Shown: positions 1-8,683 of the stretch, piece by piece
Numbering within the stretch: the stretch's first letter is position 1
Layout: each line of letters begins with the position of its first letter
Source of the DNA: Mycobacterium sp. AZCC_0083
GTDB taxonomy: Bacteria > Actinomycetota > Actinomycetes > Mycobacteriales > Mycobacteriaceae
DNA: 64,000 nt
Assembly: GCF_014202335.1 (NCBI RefSeq)
Contig: NZ_JACHGP010000009.1
Span: 124,001-188,000, forward strand
Reading direction: 5' to 3'
Notes under the pieces: generated by a model
What the model was told of the DNA's origin: nothing
Seen by the model: only the letters and a program-made list of their open reading frames with translations
Database searches by the model: none
Position numbers and translations under genes: made by a program

Positions 1-1234
1 CGATGCCGAATCCACCGACGGTGATGGGGATGACCAGGTTGGGGAAGTACGGGATGTCGCCGTGCAGCGTCGAGCCGTAGAGCATCGCCGCGAGAACCAT
101 CACGCCGCCTGCGATCACCAGCACCCGCGGCGGGAACCGCGATGCCAGCGCCGAGGACAGCCCGAGGCCGATGCCGAGCGCGATGACGAACGGGATGAAG
201 CCGATGCCCGCCTTCAGCGCGCTGTAGCCCATGATGTCCTGCACGTACAGACCGATCAGTACGGTCAGCGTGAACATCACGCCACCGGCGAGGAAGACGG
301 CCGCGAAGGTGGCCACCCGGTTGCGGTCGCGGAACAGGCTGAACGGCACGACGGGGTTGATCGCCGTGCGCTCGACGTAGAGGAAGGCAGCGAAGAACGC
401 CATCGCCGCCAGGCAAGAGCCCAGCGTCAGCGTGGACGTCCAGCCCTTTTCAGGGCCCATCGAGAATCCGAACACCGCCGCCGTGCACGCCAGCGTGGCG
501 AGGACGGCGCCCGTGGCGTCCAGCTTCATCGGCTCGCGATGCGTCTCGCGCAGGGTGGTGCGGGCCAGGTAGATCATCACGATGCCGATCGGCACGTTGA
601 CCAGGAAGGCCCACCGCCAGGACACCTCGGTCAGCGCCCCGCCGACGACGAGGCCCATCACCGAGCCGACGCCGGTCATGGCGGCGAAGACGGCCGTCGC
701 GGCGTTGCGCGCAGGCCCCTTGGGGAACGTGGTGGCGATCAGTGCCAGGCCGGTGGGTGACGCGATCGCCGAACCCACGCCCTGGAGCAACCGCGCCAAC
801 ACCAGGGTGGGCTCGTTCCAGGCGATGCCGCACAGGATCGAGGCGATGGTGAACAGCGCGACGCCGACGATGAAGGTGCGCTTGCGGCCGATGGTGTCGC
901 CGAGGCGGCCACCAAGCAGCATCAGGCCACCGAAGGTCAGCACGTAGGCGGTGATGACCCAGCTGCGGCCGGCGTCGGACAGGTTGAGCTCGTCCTGAAT
1001 CTTAGGAAGCGCGACGATGGCCACGGTGCTGTCCATGGTGGCCAGCAGCTGCATGCCGCCGATGGCGATGACCGCGGCCAGGAACCGGCGCGACGGCAGC
1101 CACTCGGGGTACCAGCCACTTCGCCCGATCGTCGACTGCCCCGCGTGCACGGGCAGCGCACGGTTGCTGGCGCGTTTAGCGTCACTCCGGCCTTCAGTAG
1201 CCGCCGCGCGCTCTGCGTCGTTGAGAGCCGTCAT
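1..1234 (-). CDS. efpA: EfpA-type MFS efflux pump (C-terminus cut by window edge)
   Basis: Drug/proton antiporter of the 14-helix DHA2 major facilitator family in the inner membrane. The visible 411 residues start at the ATG at 1234, after AAGG about 9 nt upstream. A hydrophilic N-terminus of about 50 residues is followed by the family motifs DSTVAIVALP (first helix) and GGRLGDTIGRKR (loop 2-3), then further hydrophobic helices to the window edge. The N-terminus (MTALND) and the edge segment (PYFPNLV) resemble M. tuberculosis EfpA as I recall it, about 530 residues, so roughly 120 residues are missing. It lies 33 bp after cysG on the same strand. TTACAGTAA, an imperfect dyad at 1246-1254, is in that gap. 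Confidence 0.93.
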   Translation of the reverse strand, partial: MTALNDAERAAATEGRSDAKRASNRALPVHAGQSTIGRSGWYPEWLPSRRFLAAVIAIGGMQLLATMDSTVAIVALPKIQDELNLSDAGRSWVITAYVLTFGGLMLLGGRLGDTIGRKRTFIVGVALFTIASILCGIAWNEPTLVLARLLQGVGSAIASPTGLALIATTFPKGPARNAATAVFAAMTGVGSVMGLVVGGALTEVSWRWAFLVNVPIGIVMIYLARTTLRETHREPMKLDATGAVLATLACTAAVFGFSMGPEKGWTSTLTLGSCLAAMAFFAAFLYVERTAINPVVPFSLFRDRNRVATFAAVFLAGGVMFTLTVLIGLYVQDIMGYSALKAGIGFIPFVIALGIGLGLSSALASRFPPRVLVIAGGVMVLAAMLYGSTLHGDIPYFPNLVIPITVGGFGI

Positions 1235-1267
1235 GGCGGGTTACCTTACAGTAATCTTAAGAATCCT

Positions 1268-2464
1268 TTAACTGCCGAAGGCCGCCACGGACCCGATCAC
1301 GATGATCGCGGGAGGCCTTATGCCCTCCGCGCGGATCTGTTCTGGCGCGTCGGCAAGCGTGGTGCGCAGGGTCCGCTGTGCGGCGGTGGTGCCGTGCTGG
1401 ACCACCAGGACCGGCGTTTCCGCAGCTCGGCCGCCTTCTTGCAAGACCTTGGCGAACAGCTCGATGCGCTCGACGGCCATCAGCAGCACGATCGTGCCCG
1501 ACAGCGCCGCCAGGGCATTCCAATTCACTAACGATTCGGGATGGTCGGGCGCAACATGGCCGCTGACCACCACGAACTCGTGTGTGACGCCTCTGTGGGT
1601 GACCGGAACGCCGGCCAGCGCGGGCACAGCTATGGCACTTGTCACACCGGGCACCACGGACACCGCAATGCCCGCATCCGCGCACGCGAGCACCTCCTCG
1701 TAGCCGCGGGCGAAGACGAACGGATCGCCACCCTTGAGCCGCACCACGAACTTGCCCGCCCTGGCCCGGTCGATCAGTACTTCGTTGATCGCGTCCTGGG
1801 CCATCGAGCGGCCATAAGGGATCTTCGAGGCGTCGATCATCTCCACGTGCGGTGCGAGCTCGGCCAGCAGTTCGGGCGGCGCCAGCCGGTCGGCGACCAC
1901 GACGTCCGCCTGCGCGAGGAGCCTGCGGCCGCGGACCGTGATCAGCTCGGGGTCGCCGGGCCCACCGCCGACGAGGGCTACCGCGCCGCGCAGTCCGTCG
2001 GGCACCTCGTCGGTGATGACGCCGCTCTGCAGTGCCTCGCGGATCGCGGTGCGGATGGCAGCGGAACGGCGGTGCTCTCCCCCGGCGAGCACGCCGACCG
2101 AAAGGCCGTCGTACTCGAACGACGCGGGCGTGACGGCGGTGCCGTCGCGGGCGGCGTCGGCCCGTACGCAGAAGACGTGGCGGCGTTCGGCCTCGGCGAC
2201 GACGGCGGCGTTCACTGCCGGGTCGTTGGTGGCCGCGATCGCATACCAGGCGCCGTCGAGATCGCCGTCGCGGTAGTCGCGCAGTTCCAGTGTGATGCCC
2301 GCGGTGGCCTCCACCGCCGGACCTGCCGCAGTGGCGATCACGTGCACGTCGGCGCCGTTGGCCAGCAGCAGGGGCAACCGACGCTGGGCGACCGTGCCGC
2401 CGCCGACCACGACCACTTTCCGCCCAGTTAGGCGCAGGCCGACGAGGTAGGCGTTCTCGGTCAC
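1268..2464 (-). CDS. cysG: siroheme synthase / uroporphyrinogen-III C-methyltransferase (CysG-type fusion)
   Basis: Bifunctional enzyme of siroheme and cobalamin synthesis. The N-terminal Rossmann part (precorrin-2 dehydrogenase/ferrochelatase) shows VVVVGGGTVA at 17-26. The C-terminal SAM-dependent methyltransferase shows GGGPGDPE at 166-173, RLKGGDP at 242-248 and PGVTSA at 272-277. At 398 residues it is shorter than E. coli CysG (457), mostly in the middle dimerisation region, and close to the mycobacterial form. The GTG start at 2464 overlaps the cobB stop as GTGA, so translation is probably coupled. Confidence 0.93.
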   Translation of the reverse strand: MTENAYLVGLRLTGRKVVVVGGGTVAQRRLPLLLANGADVHVIATAAGPAVEATAGITLELRDYRDGDLDGAWYAIAATNDPAVNAAVVAEAERRHVFCVRADAARDGTAVTPASFEYDGLSVGVLAGGEHRRSAAIRTAIREALQSGVITDEVPDGLRGAVALVGGGPGDPELITVRGRRLLAQADVVVADRLAPPELLAELAPHVEMIDASKIPYGRSMAQDAINEVLIDRARAGKFVVRLKGGDPFVFARGYEEVLACADAGIAVSVVPGVTSAIAVPALAGVPVTHRGVTHEFVVVSGHVAPDHPESLVNWNALAALSGTIVLLMAVERIELFAKVLQEGGRAAETPVLVVQHGTTAAQRTLRTTLADAPEQIRAEGIRPPAIIVIGSVAAFGS

Positions 2465-3828
2465 TGGGCGAGCTTAGAGGCTGCCGCCGCGGCGACGAAG
2501 CGGGTCGCCGCGGCTGGATGTGCGGCGGCGTGGGTGTGCAGATAGCCGGCATGCACCCCTGAGTGCACGGCGCCGTCTGCCACGACGTCCGAGGGACGCC
2601 TGCCGAACCGCCACGCCGGCTCGTAGTCGTGCCCGAATGTCACGGCGGTGCGATGGAATTCGTGGCCGACGATCCGCGTGCCCGCGGCGTGCAGCGTGGA
2701 GTCGGCCGTCGCGACGGCGTCGCGGTACCCCAGCGTCAGCCGCTCGGTGAACCGGGCCGAGCCGGACAGCACGCCACACATCGGGATGCCGTCGAGGTCG
2801 TCGACGAGATAGGTCAGTCCGGCGCACTCGGCGTGGATCGGCGCCCCCGATGCCGCGAGCTGCCGAACCTGCTGGCGTGCAACGTCGTTGGCGGATAGCT
2901 CGGCGGTGAACTGCTCGGGGAAGCCGCCTGGCAGCACCAGCGCCGCGGTGTGCGGGGGTAGCGCCTCGGTCAGCGGATCGAACTCGACGACGGCGGCTCC
3001 AGCGGCGCGCAGCAGTTCGGCGTGCTCGGGGTAGCCGAAGCTGAAGGCCTTGCCTGCGGCCAGCGCCACGACGACGTCATCGGCGGCATGCTCGGCGACG
3101 GCGGGATTCCATGCGGCGTCGGCGACGCGGGAGCCGGCTGCGTCCACGACCGCGGCGAGGTCGACGTGACGGGCGACCAACTCGGTCATCGCCGCGACGG
3201 CCTCTTGCGCGAGCCTGCCGTGCTCTACCGCCGTCACCAGGCCGAGATGCCGTGAAGGAATGGATAATTCGTCGGCCCTCGGGATCGCCCCGAGCACGGG
3301 TACACCCGTCTGTTCGCAGGCCTGCCGCAGCACCTGCTCGTGGCGTGGCGTGCCGACCCGGTTGAGGATCACGCCCGCGATCCGGACCGAGTGGTCGAAC
3401 GTCGCGAAGCCGTGCAACAGCGCGGCCACGCTGTGACTCTGGCCCCTGGCGTCGACGACGAGCACGACCGGCGCACCGAGCAGGCCCGCGACGTGCGCGG
3501 TGGAGCCTTGGGCCGGGCCGACGGACTGTTCCGAGATCCGGCCGTCGAACAGTCCCATCACGCCCTCGACGACGGCGATGTCCGCCCCGAGGGTGCCGTG
3601 CTGGAAGAGCGGCCCGATCAGAGGCTCCCCGACCAGCACCGGGTCGAGGTTGCGACCAGGCAGTCCGGTGGCCAGCGCATGGTAGCCGGGATCGATGAAG
3701 TCGGGGCCGACCTTGAACGGTGCGACGCGGTGTCCGGCCCGGCGCAGGGCGCCCATCAGCCCGGTGGCCACCGTGGTCTTGCCGCTGCCCGACGCGGGTG
3801 CGGCGATCACGACCGCAGGCGTACTCAC
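2461..3828 (-). CDS. cobB: cobyrinate a,c-diamide synthase
   Basis: ATP- and glutamine-dependent amidation of side chains a and c of cobyrinate (or hydrogenobyrinate). The N-terminal synthetase P-loop APASGSGKTT is at residues 10-19. The C-terminal class I glutamine amidotransferase has LVLPGGFPE and the nucleophile region HAECAGL. The frame stays open upstream, but that extension is encoded by tandem repeat DNA (GVGSRGVGS), so the GTG at 3828 giving 455 residues is chosen; this matches the family length. The stop overlaps the cysG start by 4 bp. The gap to cobO is an unusual 205 bp and holds the palindromic element. Confidence 0.92.
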   Translation of the reverse strand: MSTPAVVIAAPASGSGKTTVATGLMGALRRAGHRVAPFKVGPDFIDPGYHALATGLPGRNLDPVLVGEPLIGPLFQHGTLGADIAVVEGVMGLFDGRISEQSVGPAQGSTAHVAGLLGAPVVLVVDARGQSHSVAALLHGFATFDHSVRIAGVILNRVGTPRHEQVLRQACEQTGVPVLGAIPRADELSIPSRHLGLVTAVEHGRLAQEAVAAMTELVARHVDLAAVVDAAGSRVADAAWNPAVAEHAADDVVVALAAGKAFSFGYPEHAELLRAAGAAVVEFDPLTEALPPHTAALVLPGGFPEQFTAELSANDVARQQVRQLAASGAPIHAECAGLTYLVDDLDGIPMCGVLSGSARFTERLTLGYRDAVATADSTLHAAGTRIVGHEFHRTAVTFGHDYEPAWRFGRRPSDVVADGAVHSGVHAGYLHTHAAAHPAAATRFVAAAAASKLAQ

Positions 3829-3830
3829 GT

Positions 3831-3878
3831 CACTCCCCACTCCCCGCGACCCCACTCCCCGCGACCCCACTCCCCGCG
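3831..3878. repeat. short tandem repeat, about 15-bp unit
   Basis: The unit CACTCCCCGCGACCC occurs two full times with partial copies on both sides, immediately upstream of the cobB start. It runs directly into the left arm of the inverted repeat at 3874-4024. Read on the minus strand it would encode GVGS repeats, which is why the upstream extension of cobB is not accepted as protein. Confidence 0.8.
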
Positions 3879-4024
3879 AGCGTGCGTGTCTGTTGCCCGA
3901 CACGCCGCAAAATGGGAGCACTTTGCGCGCGCTCGATCGCGACGAACGCGCGCACGATCGCAACGAGCGCGCGCAGATGTTGGAAAGTATCCGGCGTGTC
4001 GCCCGCAGACACGCGCGCTCGCGG
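3874..4024. repeat. nested palindromic intergenic element (REP/MITE-like), 151 bp
   Basis: Outer arms 3874-3892 and 4006-4024 are complementary at 18 of 19 positions. Middle arms CGACACGCCG (3898-3907) and CGGCGTGTCG (3992-4001) are perfect. Inner arms GCGCGCGCTCG (3925-3935) and CGAGCGCGCGC (3964-3974) are perfect. The whole piece can fold as one long cruciform or RNA hairpin and fills the cobO-cobB gap. No transposase is seen. A shorter element with a related CGGCGTGTC core and CGCGAGC ends lies at 27513-27609. Confidence 0.75.
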
Positions 4025-4033
4025 AAGGGGTGC

Positions 4034-4648
4034 TCACCACTCGATGCCGCGCTGACCCTTGCGGCCGCTGTCCATCGGGTGCTTGACCTTGGTCATCTCG
4101 GTCACCAGGTCGGCGGCATCGAGAAGTGCAGGCGGCGCATCCCTGCCGGTGATCACGACGTGCTGATGGCCGGGGCGCGAAACGAGGGTCGCGACCACGT
4201 CGTCGACGTCGACCCAGCCCCACTTCAGCGGATAGGTGAACTCGTCGAGCACGTAGAAGTCGTGGCGATCCTCGGCCAGCCTGCGGGAGATCTCGGCCCA
4301 ACCGTCGGCGGCCGCGGCGGCGTGGTCGTCGTCGCTGCCGGGCTTGCGTGACCACGACCAGCCCGCGCCCATCTTGTGCCATTCCACTGGCCCGCCGATG
4401 CCCTGCTCGTCGTGCAGGCGGCCGAGTTCGCGAAAGGCCGCCTCCTCGCCCACCTTCCACTTGGCGCTCTTGACGAACTGGAACACCGCAATGTCGAAGC
4501 CCTGGTTCCAGGCGCGCAACGCCATCCCGAACGCCGCGGTGGACTTGCCCTTGCCGGGCCCGGTGTGCACCGCGAGCAGGGGGGCGTTGCGCCGGGCTCT
4601 GGTGGTCAGCCCGTCGTCGGGTACGGTGAGCGGTTGGCCCTGTGGCAT
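4034..4648 (-). CDS. cobO: corrinoid adenosyltransferase CobO
   Basis: Transfers the adenosyl group from ATP to the cobalt of cob(I)yrinate a,c-diamide (CobA/CobO/BtuR family). The 204 residues include the diagnostic P-loop TGPGKGKST at 29-37, the KSAKWKVGEE region, and VLDEFTYPLKWGW. The start at 4648 is 22 bp after the chelatase stop, consistent with an operon. The family length is about 200. Confidence 0.95.
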   Translation of the reverse strand: MPQGQPLTVPDDGLTTRARRNAPLLAVHTGPGKGKSTAAFGMALRAWNQGFDIAVFQFVKSAKWKVGEEAAFRELGRLHDEQGIGGPVEWHKMGAGWSWSRKPGSDDDHAAAAADGWAEISRRLAEDRHDFYVLDEFTYPLKWGWVDVDDVVATLVSRPGHQHVVITGRDAPPALLDAADLVTEMTKVKHPMDSGRKGQRGIEW

Positions 4649-4670
4649 CGAATCTCTCCCTGCCAGTAGA

Positions 4671-6548
4671 TCAAGCGGCGCCGAGCTCGGCCCCGGACTT
4701 CACCAAGCGGGTCAAGGCATCCGCCCGGAGCTCGGAGAGCCGGACCGCGGGCGCGCCAAGGTGGTTGGCCAGGTCCTCGGCCAAACCCAGTCTCACATAG
4801 GACGTCTCGCAGTCCACCACGACCGCGGCGGCGCCCTCGGCCCGCAGCAGTCTGGCTGCGCTCCTGGTGCGACCCAGCGGGTCGGGACCACCGGTGGCAC
4901 GGCCATCGGTGAGCACCACCACCAGGCTGCGGCGCGCGCGATCGCGAGCTCGTTCGCGCAACACCACGTCCCGCGCCGCCAGCAGACCCTGCGCCAGCGG
5001 GGTCTTGCCACCAGTGTCGAACCGCGCCAGCCTGCGGCTTGCGATGTGCACCGACGACGTTGGCGGCAACACCAGGTCTGCCTGCTGTCCGCGGAAGGTG
5101 ATGACGGCGACCTTGTCGCGGCGCTGATACGCGTCGCGCAGCAGCGACAGCGTGGCCCCGCCGACGGCCGCCATCCTGTCGCGTGCGGCCATCGATCCGG
5201 AGGCGTCGACGACGAAGATCACCAGATTGCCTTCGCGCCCTTCGCGAATCGCGCGGCGCACGTCGTCGGGTACCACCGAGACCCGACCGGGCCGCTCTTG
5301 GTGGCGCGCGGCGGCGAGCAGGGTGCCGAACAGGTGCACGCCGTGTCCGGCGTCGGGATCGTCGGTTGCCGACACCGTTGTCCCCGTCCGGTTCCTGGCC
5401 CGCGAGCGACGGCCAGGTGCGCCCTCGCCGACCCCGGGCACCACCAGCGCCTTGGTCCGGAAGGCCGCCGCAGCCGGTGCGTTCGGCCGCGAACCGCCCG
5501 AGTGCGAACCGCCCTGGGGTGCAGCCTGATCCGGTGCTTCACCGGAGTGCCCACCGCCGCCGGGCGGATCGGGCTCCGGGTCGTGCTCGGCTTCGGGTTC
5601 GGGCGGCGGGTCACCGGCTTGGGCGAGCGCCTCGTTGAGCTGTTCGGGGTCCAGCCCCGGATCGTCGAAGGGGTCGCGACGACGCCGGTGCGGCAGGGCA
5701 AGTTCGGCCGCGACGCGAATGTCGTCGGCCACCACGGTTGGCGCGCTCTCCCCCGCATCGGCTGCGCGTAAGGCCGCGTGCGCCACCGCCGTCCTGGCCA
5801 CCACCAGGTCGGCACGCATGCCGTCCACGTCGAACGCCGCGCACAGCGACGCGATGCGCCGCAACTCCCCATCCGGCAACACCACGTCGGCGACGGCCGC
5901 GCGGGCGGCAGCGATCCGGCGCGACAGATCCGCGTCGTCGTCGGCGTAGCGCGCGGCAAACCCCTCGGGGTCGGCCTCGAACGCCATGCGCCTGCGGATC
6001 ACCTCGACCCGCACGTCGACGTCGCGGGACGCGGACACATCGACCGTCAACCCGAATCGGTCGAGCAACTGCGGACGCAGTTCGCCCTCTTCGGGATTCA
6101 TGGTGCCGATCAACACGAACCGGGCCTCGTGGCTGTGCGAGACGCCGTCGCGTTCCACGTGCACCCGGCCCATCGCGGCCGCGTCGAGCAGCACGTCGAC
6201 GAGGTGATCGTGCAGGAGGTTGACCTCGTCGACGTAGAGCACGCCGCCATGCGCGCGGGCCAGCAGGCCTGGTGAGAATGCGTGCTCGCCGTCGCGCAGC
6301 ACCTTCTGCAGGTCTAGTGACCCGACCACGCGGTCTTCGGTTGCGCCGATGGGCAATTCGACGAGGCGGGCATCAGCGTCGACAGCGGACAGCACCGTCG
6401 CAAGACCGCGCACGGCCGTCGACTTCGCGGTGCCCTTCTCGCCGCGGATCAGCACGCCGCCGATCTCGGGCCGTACCGCGCACAGCACCAGCGCGAGGCG
6501 CAGCTGATCCTGTCCGACGAGTGCGCTGAACGGGTAGGAGGCCGTCAC
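4671..6548 (-). CDS. magnesium/cobalt chelatase-like fused AAA+ (ChlI) and VWA (ChlD) protein
   Basis: The N-terminal AAA+ module has Walker A RGEKGTAKST at about 35-44 and Walker B VLYVDEVNLL. An acidic, proline-rich linker follows (PPPEPEAEHDPEPDPP). The C-terminal von Willebrand A domain carries the MIDAS residues DASGS, TGGKTP and LTDGRA. This matches Rv2850c-type proteins beside cobalamin genes; a role in cobalt insertion is inferred, since the organism shows no chlorophyll pathway here and CobN is not in the window. The GTG start at 6548 gives 625 residues and overlaps the preceding stop as GTGA; a longer upstream frame lies inside the GNAT gene. Confidence 0.88.
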   Translation of the reverse strand: MTASYPFSALVGQDQLRLALVLCAVRPEIGGVLIRGEKGTAKSTAVRGLATVLSAVDADARLVELPIGATEDRVVGSLDLQKVLRDGEHAFSPGLLARAHGGVLYVDEVNLLHDHLVDVLLDAAAMGRVHVERDGVSHSHEARFVLIGTMNPEEGELRPQLLDRFGLTVDVSASRDVDVRVEVIRRRMAFEADPEGFAARYADDDADLSRRIAAARAAVADVVLPDGELRRIASLCAAFDVDGMRADLVVARTAVAHAALRAADAGESAPTVVADDIRVAAELALPHRRRRDPFDDPGLDPEQLNEALAQAGDPPPEPEAEHDPEPDPPGGGGHSGEAPDQAAPQGGSHSGGSRPNAPAAAAFRTKALVVPGVGEGAPGRRSRARNRTGTTVSATDDPDAGHGVHLFGTLLAAARHQERPGRVSVVPDDVRRAIREGREGNLVIFVVDASGSMAARDRMAAVGGATLSLLRDAYQRRDKVAVITFRGQQADLVLPPTSSVHIASRRLARFDTGGKTPLAQGLLAARDVVLRERARDRARRSLVVVLTDGRATGGPDPLGRTRSAARLLRAEGAAAVVVDCETSYVRLGLAEDLANHLGAPAVRLSELRADALTRLVKSGAELGAA

Positions 6549-7009
6549 GGGTTGCCGTGAATTCCGGCGCGCACCATCGGGACGTGCGGAATTCCGTCGT
6601 CGAGGAACTCCTCGCCGGAACGGACGAACCCGTTCTTGGAGTACATCTCCTCCAGGTAGGTCTGCGCGTTGATGTGGCACGGGTAGTCACCGACCTCGGC
6701 CAGCGCGGCCTGCATCAGTCGGTTGGTGTGGCCGTGGCCGCGGTAGTTGCGCTTGGTGCACACCCTGCCGATCCGGAACGCCTTCTCCCCACCGGGATGT
6801 TCCTCCATCAGCCGCAGCGTCGCGATGACTCCTCCATCGGGATTCTCCAGCCAGAAGTGGCGGGTTTCGGCGAGCAGATCGCGTCCGTCGAGCTCCGGAT
6901 ATGGCGTGGCTTGCTCGACGACGAAAACCTCGACGCGCAGCTTGAGCAGTTCGTACAGCGTGGCAGCGTCGAGATCCTTGGCCCAGCTCCGCCTCGGAGC
7001 GACCATCAC
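6545..7009 (-). CDS. GNAT N-acetyltransferase, ElaA-like
   Basis: About 154 residues with the ElaA-type pattern LYELLKLRVEVFVVEQ near the N-terminus and the acetyl-CoA loop RNYRGHGHTNRLM. The substrate is unknown. It matches Rv2851c in position and sequence pattern. The start is either GTG at 7009 or ATG at 7006; both overlap the mqo stop (GTGATG), so it is translationally coupled to mqo. The stop overlaps the chelatase start. Confidence 0.85.
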   Translation of the reverse strand: MMVAPRRSWAKDLDAATLYELLKLRVEVFVVEQATPYPELDGRDLLAETRHFWLENPDGGVIATLRLMEEHPGGEKAFRIGRVCTKRNYRGHGHTNRLMQAALAEVGDYPCHINAQTYLEEMYSKNGFVRSGEEFLDDGIPHVPMVRAGIHGNP

Positions 7010-8541
7010 GAAGTCACGGCGGGCACTTCATTGGCCTGCCGGTCGAGCTTGAGCGCCTTGGTGCCCCAGTCCCATACCTCCGCGAACAGCTTTGGCTCGT
7101 TGGACAACTCGGTGCCAAGCGACGGCACCATCTCCTTGAGCTTGGGCTGCCAGCCCTCGAACCGGTCGGGGAAGCAGCGCTCGAGCACGTCCAGCATCGC
7201 GGGCACCGCGGTGGATGCGCCGGGCGATGCACCGAGCAGGCCGGCCAGGCTGCCGTCGGCGGCCGCGATCACCGTGGTGCCGAACTCCAGCACACCACCG
7301 GCACCCTTGCGCCGGATCACCTGCACCCGCTGACCCGCGACGTCCAGTTCCCAGTCGGAATCGACGGCGCCCGGCGCGAATTCACGCAGCGCGTCCACCC
7401 TGTCGGCCTCACTGAGGCGCAGCTGGCCGACGAGATAGTTCACCAGGCTCATCTCGGTGAGCCCGACGCCGAGCATCGAAGCCAGGTTGTTTGGCTTCAC
7501 CGAGAACGGCAGATCGGTGATCTTGCCCTGCTTGAGGAACTTCGGCGACCAGCCCGCGAACGGGCCGAACAACAGCCAGGACTTGCCGTTGATGACGCGG
7601 GTGTCCAAGTGCGGCATGGACATCGGCGGCGCGCCCATCGGCGGCTGACCGTACACCTTGGCCTGATGTGCGGCCGCCAGTGTCGGGTCGCCGGTGCGGA
7701 GGAACTCGCCGCCGACCGGGAAGCCGCCGAAACCCTTGGCTTCCTTGATGCCGGACTTCTGCAGCAGTGGCAGGGCGCCGCCACCGGCACCCACGAAGAC
7801 GAACTTCGCGTCGATCTTGCGCTTCGCACCGGTGCGACGGTTGGTCACCTTCAGCGTCCAGCGGCCGTCGGACCCCTGACTCAGGTTCTCCACCTCGTGT
7901 CCGAACAGCGTCGTCGTACCGCGCTGGGCGCCGTAGCCGATGAGTTGGCGTGACAGCGAACCGAAGTCGACGTCGGTGCCGTCAGTGGTCCAGTTGAGTG
8001 CGACGGGCTCGGAGAAGTTGCGCTTGGCGGCCATCAGCGGCAGCCGGCGGGCGAACTCGTCTTCGTCGTCGATGTACTCCATGGACGCGAACAGCGGGTT
8101 CTTGACCAGCGTCTCGCGCCGGCGCTTGAGGTAGTCCAGGTGCTCGGCGCCGTGCACGAAGGACACGTGTGGGATCGCGTTGAGGAAGCTGCGCACGTCG
8201 GGCAGCACGCCGTTCTCCACGGCGTGCGCCCAGAACTGGCGGGAGACTTGGAACTGCTCGTTGACGTGAACCGCTTTGGTGATCTCGATGGTGCCGTCGG
8301 ACCGCTGTGGGGTGTAGTTCAACTCACACAGGGCCGAGTGTCCGGTGCCCGCGTTGTTCCACGGGTCGCTGCTCTCGGCGGCGGCGCCGTCGAGGCGCTC
8401 GATCAGCGTGATCGACCAGTCGGGCTCGAGCATGCGCAGCAGGGCACCGAGCGTCGCGCTCATGATGCCAGCGCCCACCAGCACGACGTCCGTCGTCGTC
8501 GTGTTGGATTTCGTAGTCTTGGATCCGTTGGGCTCAGACAC
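7006..8541 (-). CDS. mqo: malate:quinone oxidoreductase
   Basis: FAD-dependent, membrane-associated oxidation of malate to oxaloacetate with electrons passed to the quinone pool. The dinucleotide site VVLVGAGIMSAT is at about 19-30, followed by the family signatures DPWNNAGTGHSALCELNYTP and FVFVGAGGGALPLL. The GTG at 8541, after GAAGGA, gives 511 residues, near the usual 490-500; the frame remains open for 83 codons upstream but these look non-coding. It heads the minus-strand chain towards the cobalamin genes. Confidence 0.93.
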   Translation of the reverse strand: MSEPNGSKTTKSNTTTTDVVLVGAGIMSATLGALLRMLEPDWSITLIERLDGAAAESSDPWNNAGTGHSALCELNYTPQRSDGTIEITKAVHVNEQFQVSRQFWAHAVENGVLPDVRSFLNAIPHVSFVHGAEHLDYLKRRRETLVKNPLFASMEYIDDEDEFARRLPLMAAKRNFSEPVALNWTTDGTDVDFGSLSRQLIGYGAQRGTTTLFGHEVENLSQGSDGRWTLKVTNRRTGAKRKIDAKFVFVGAGGGALPLLQKSGIKEAKGFGGFPVGGEFLRTGDPTLAAAHQAKVYGQPPMGAPPMSMPHLDTRVINGKSWLLFGPFAGWSPKFLKQGKITDLPFSVKPNNLASMLGVGLTEMSLVNYLVGQLRLSEADRVDALREFAPGAVDSDWELDVAGQRVQVIRRKGAGGVLEFGTTVIAAADGSLAGLLGASPGASTAVPAMLDVLERCFPDRFEGWQPKLKEMVPSLGTELSNEPKLFAEVWDWGTKALKLDRQANEVPAVTS

Positions 8542-8586
8542 CTGTTCGTTGATCCTTCGCAATCGCACGTCCGCTTGATGCGGCCT

Positions 8587-8600
8587 ACCTACTAGTAGGT
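8587..8600. promoter_or_regulatory. perfect 14-bp palindrome between mqo and the divergent hydrolase gene
   Basis: ACCTACTAGTAGGT is a perfect dyad 46 bp before the mqo start and 84 bp before the hydrolase start, so it may be an operator for one or both genes. The bound protein is not identifiable from sequence. Confidence 0.5.
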
Positions 8601-8683
8601 TATCCCGCCGCTCCCAGCTCCAACCCGCCAACCGGCCTCCGCTGACGTCCGTTGCATCACAGTGCGCGGTTAAGGTAGCTGTC

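Noticed and set aside
62..760. Long plus-strand open frame across efpA
   Set aside because: It is the antisense shadow of efpA; the translation is rich in Arg, His and Glu with no domain, while the minus strand gives a clear MFS protein.
3829..3963. N-terminal extension of cobB with GVGS repeats
   Set aside because: It is encoded by tandem repeat and palindrome DNA; CobB proteins start near the P-loop.
2465..4033. Cobalamin riboswitch near cobO, cobB or cysG
   Set aside because: I looked for a B12-box-like sequence and a leader of suitable size in the gaps and saw none; the only sizeable gap holds the palindromic repeat.
4671..6548. Chlorophyll-type magnesium chelatase
   Set aside because: No porphyrin-to-chlorophyll genes are present; the neighbours are cobalamin genes, so a cobalt-related or other chelatase role fits better.
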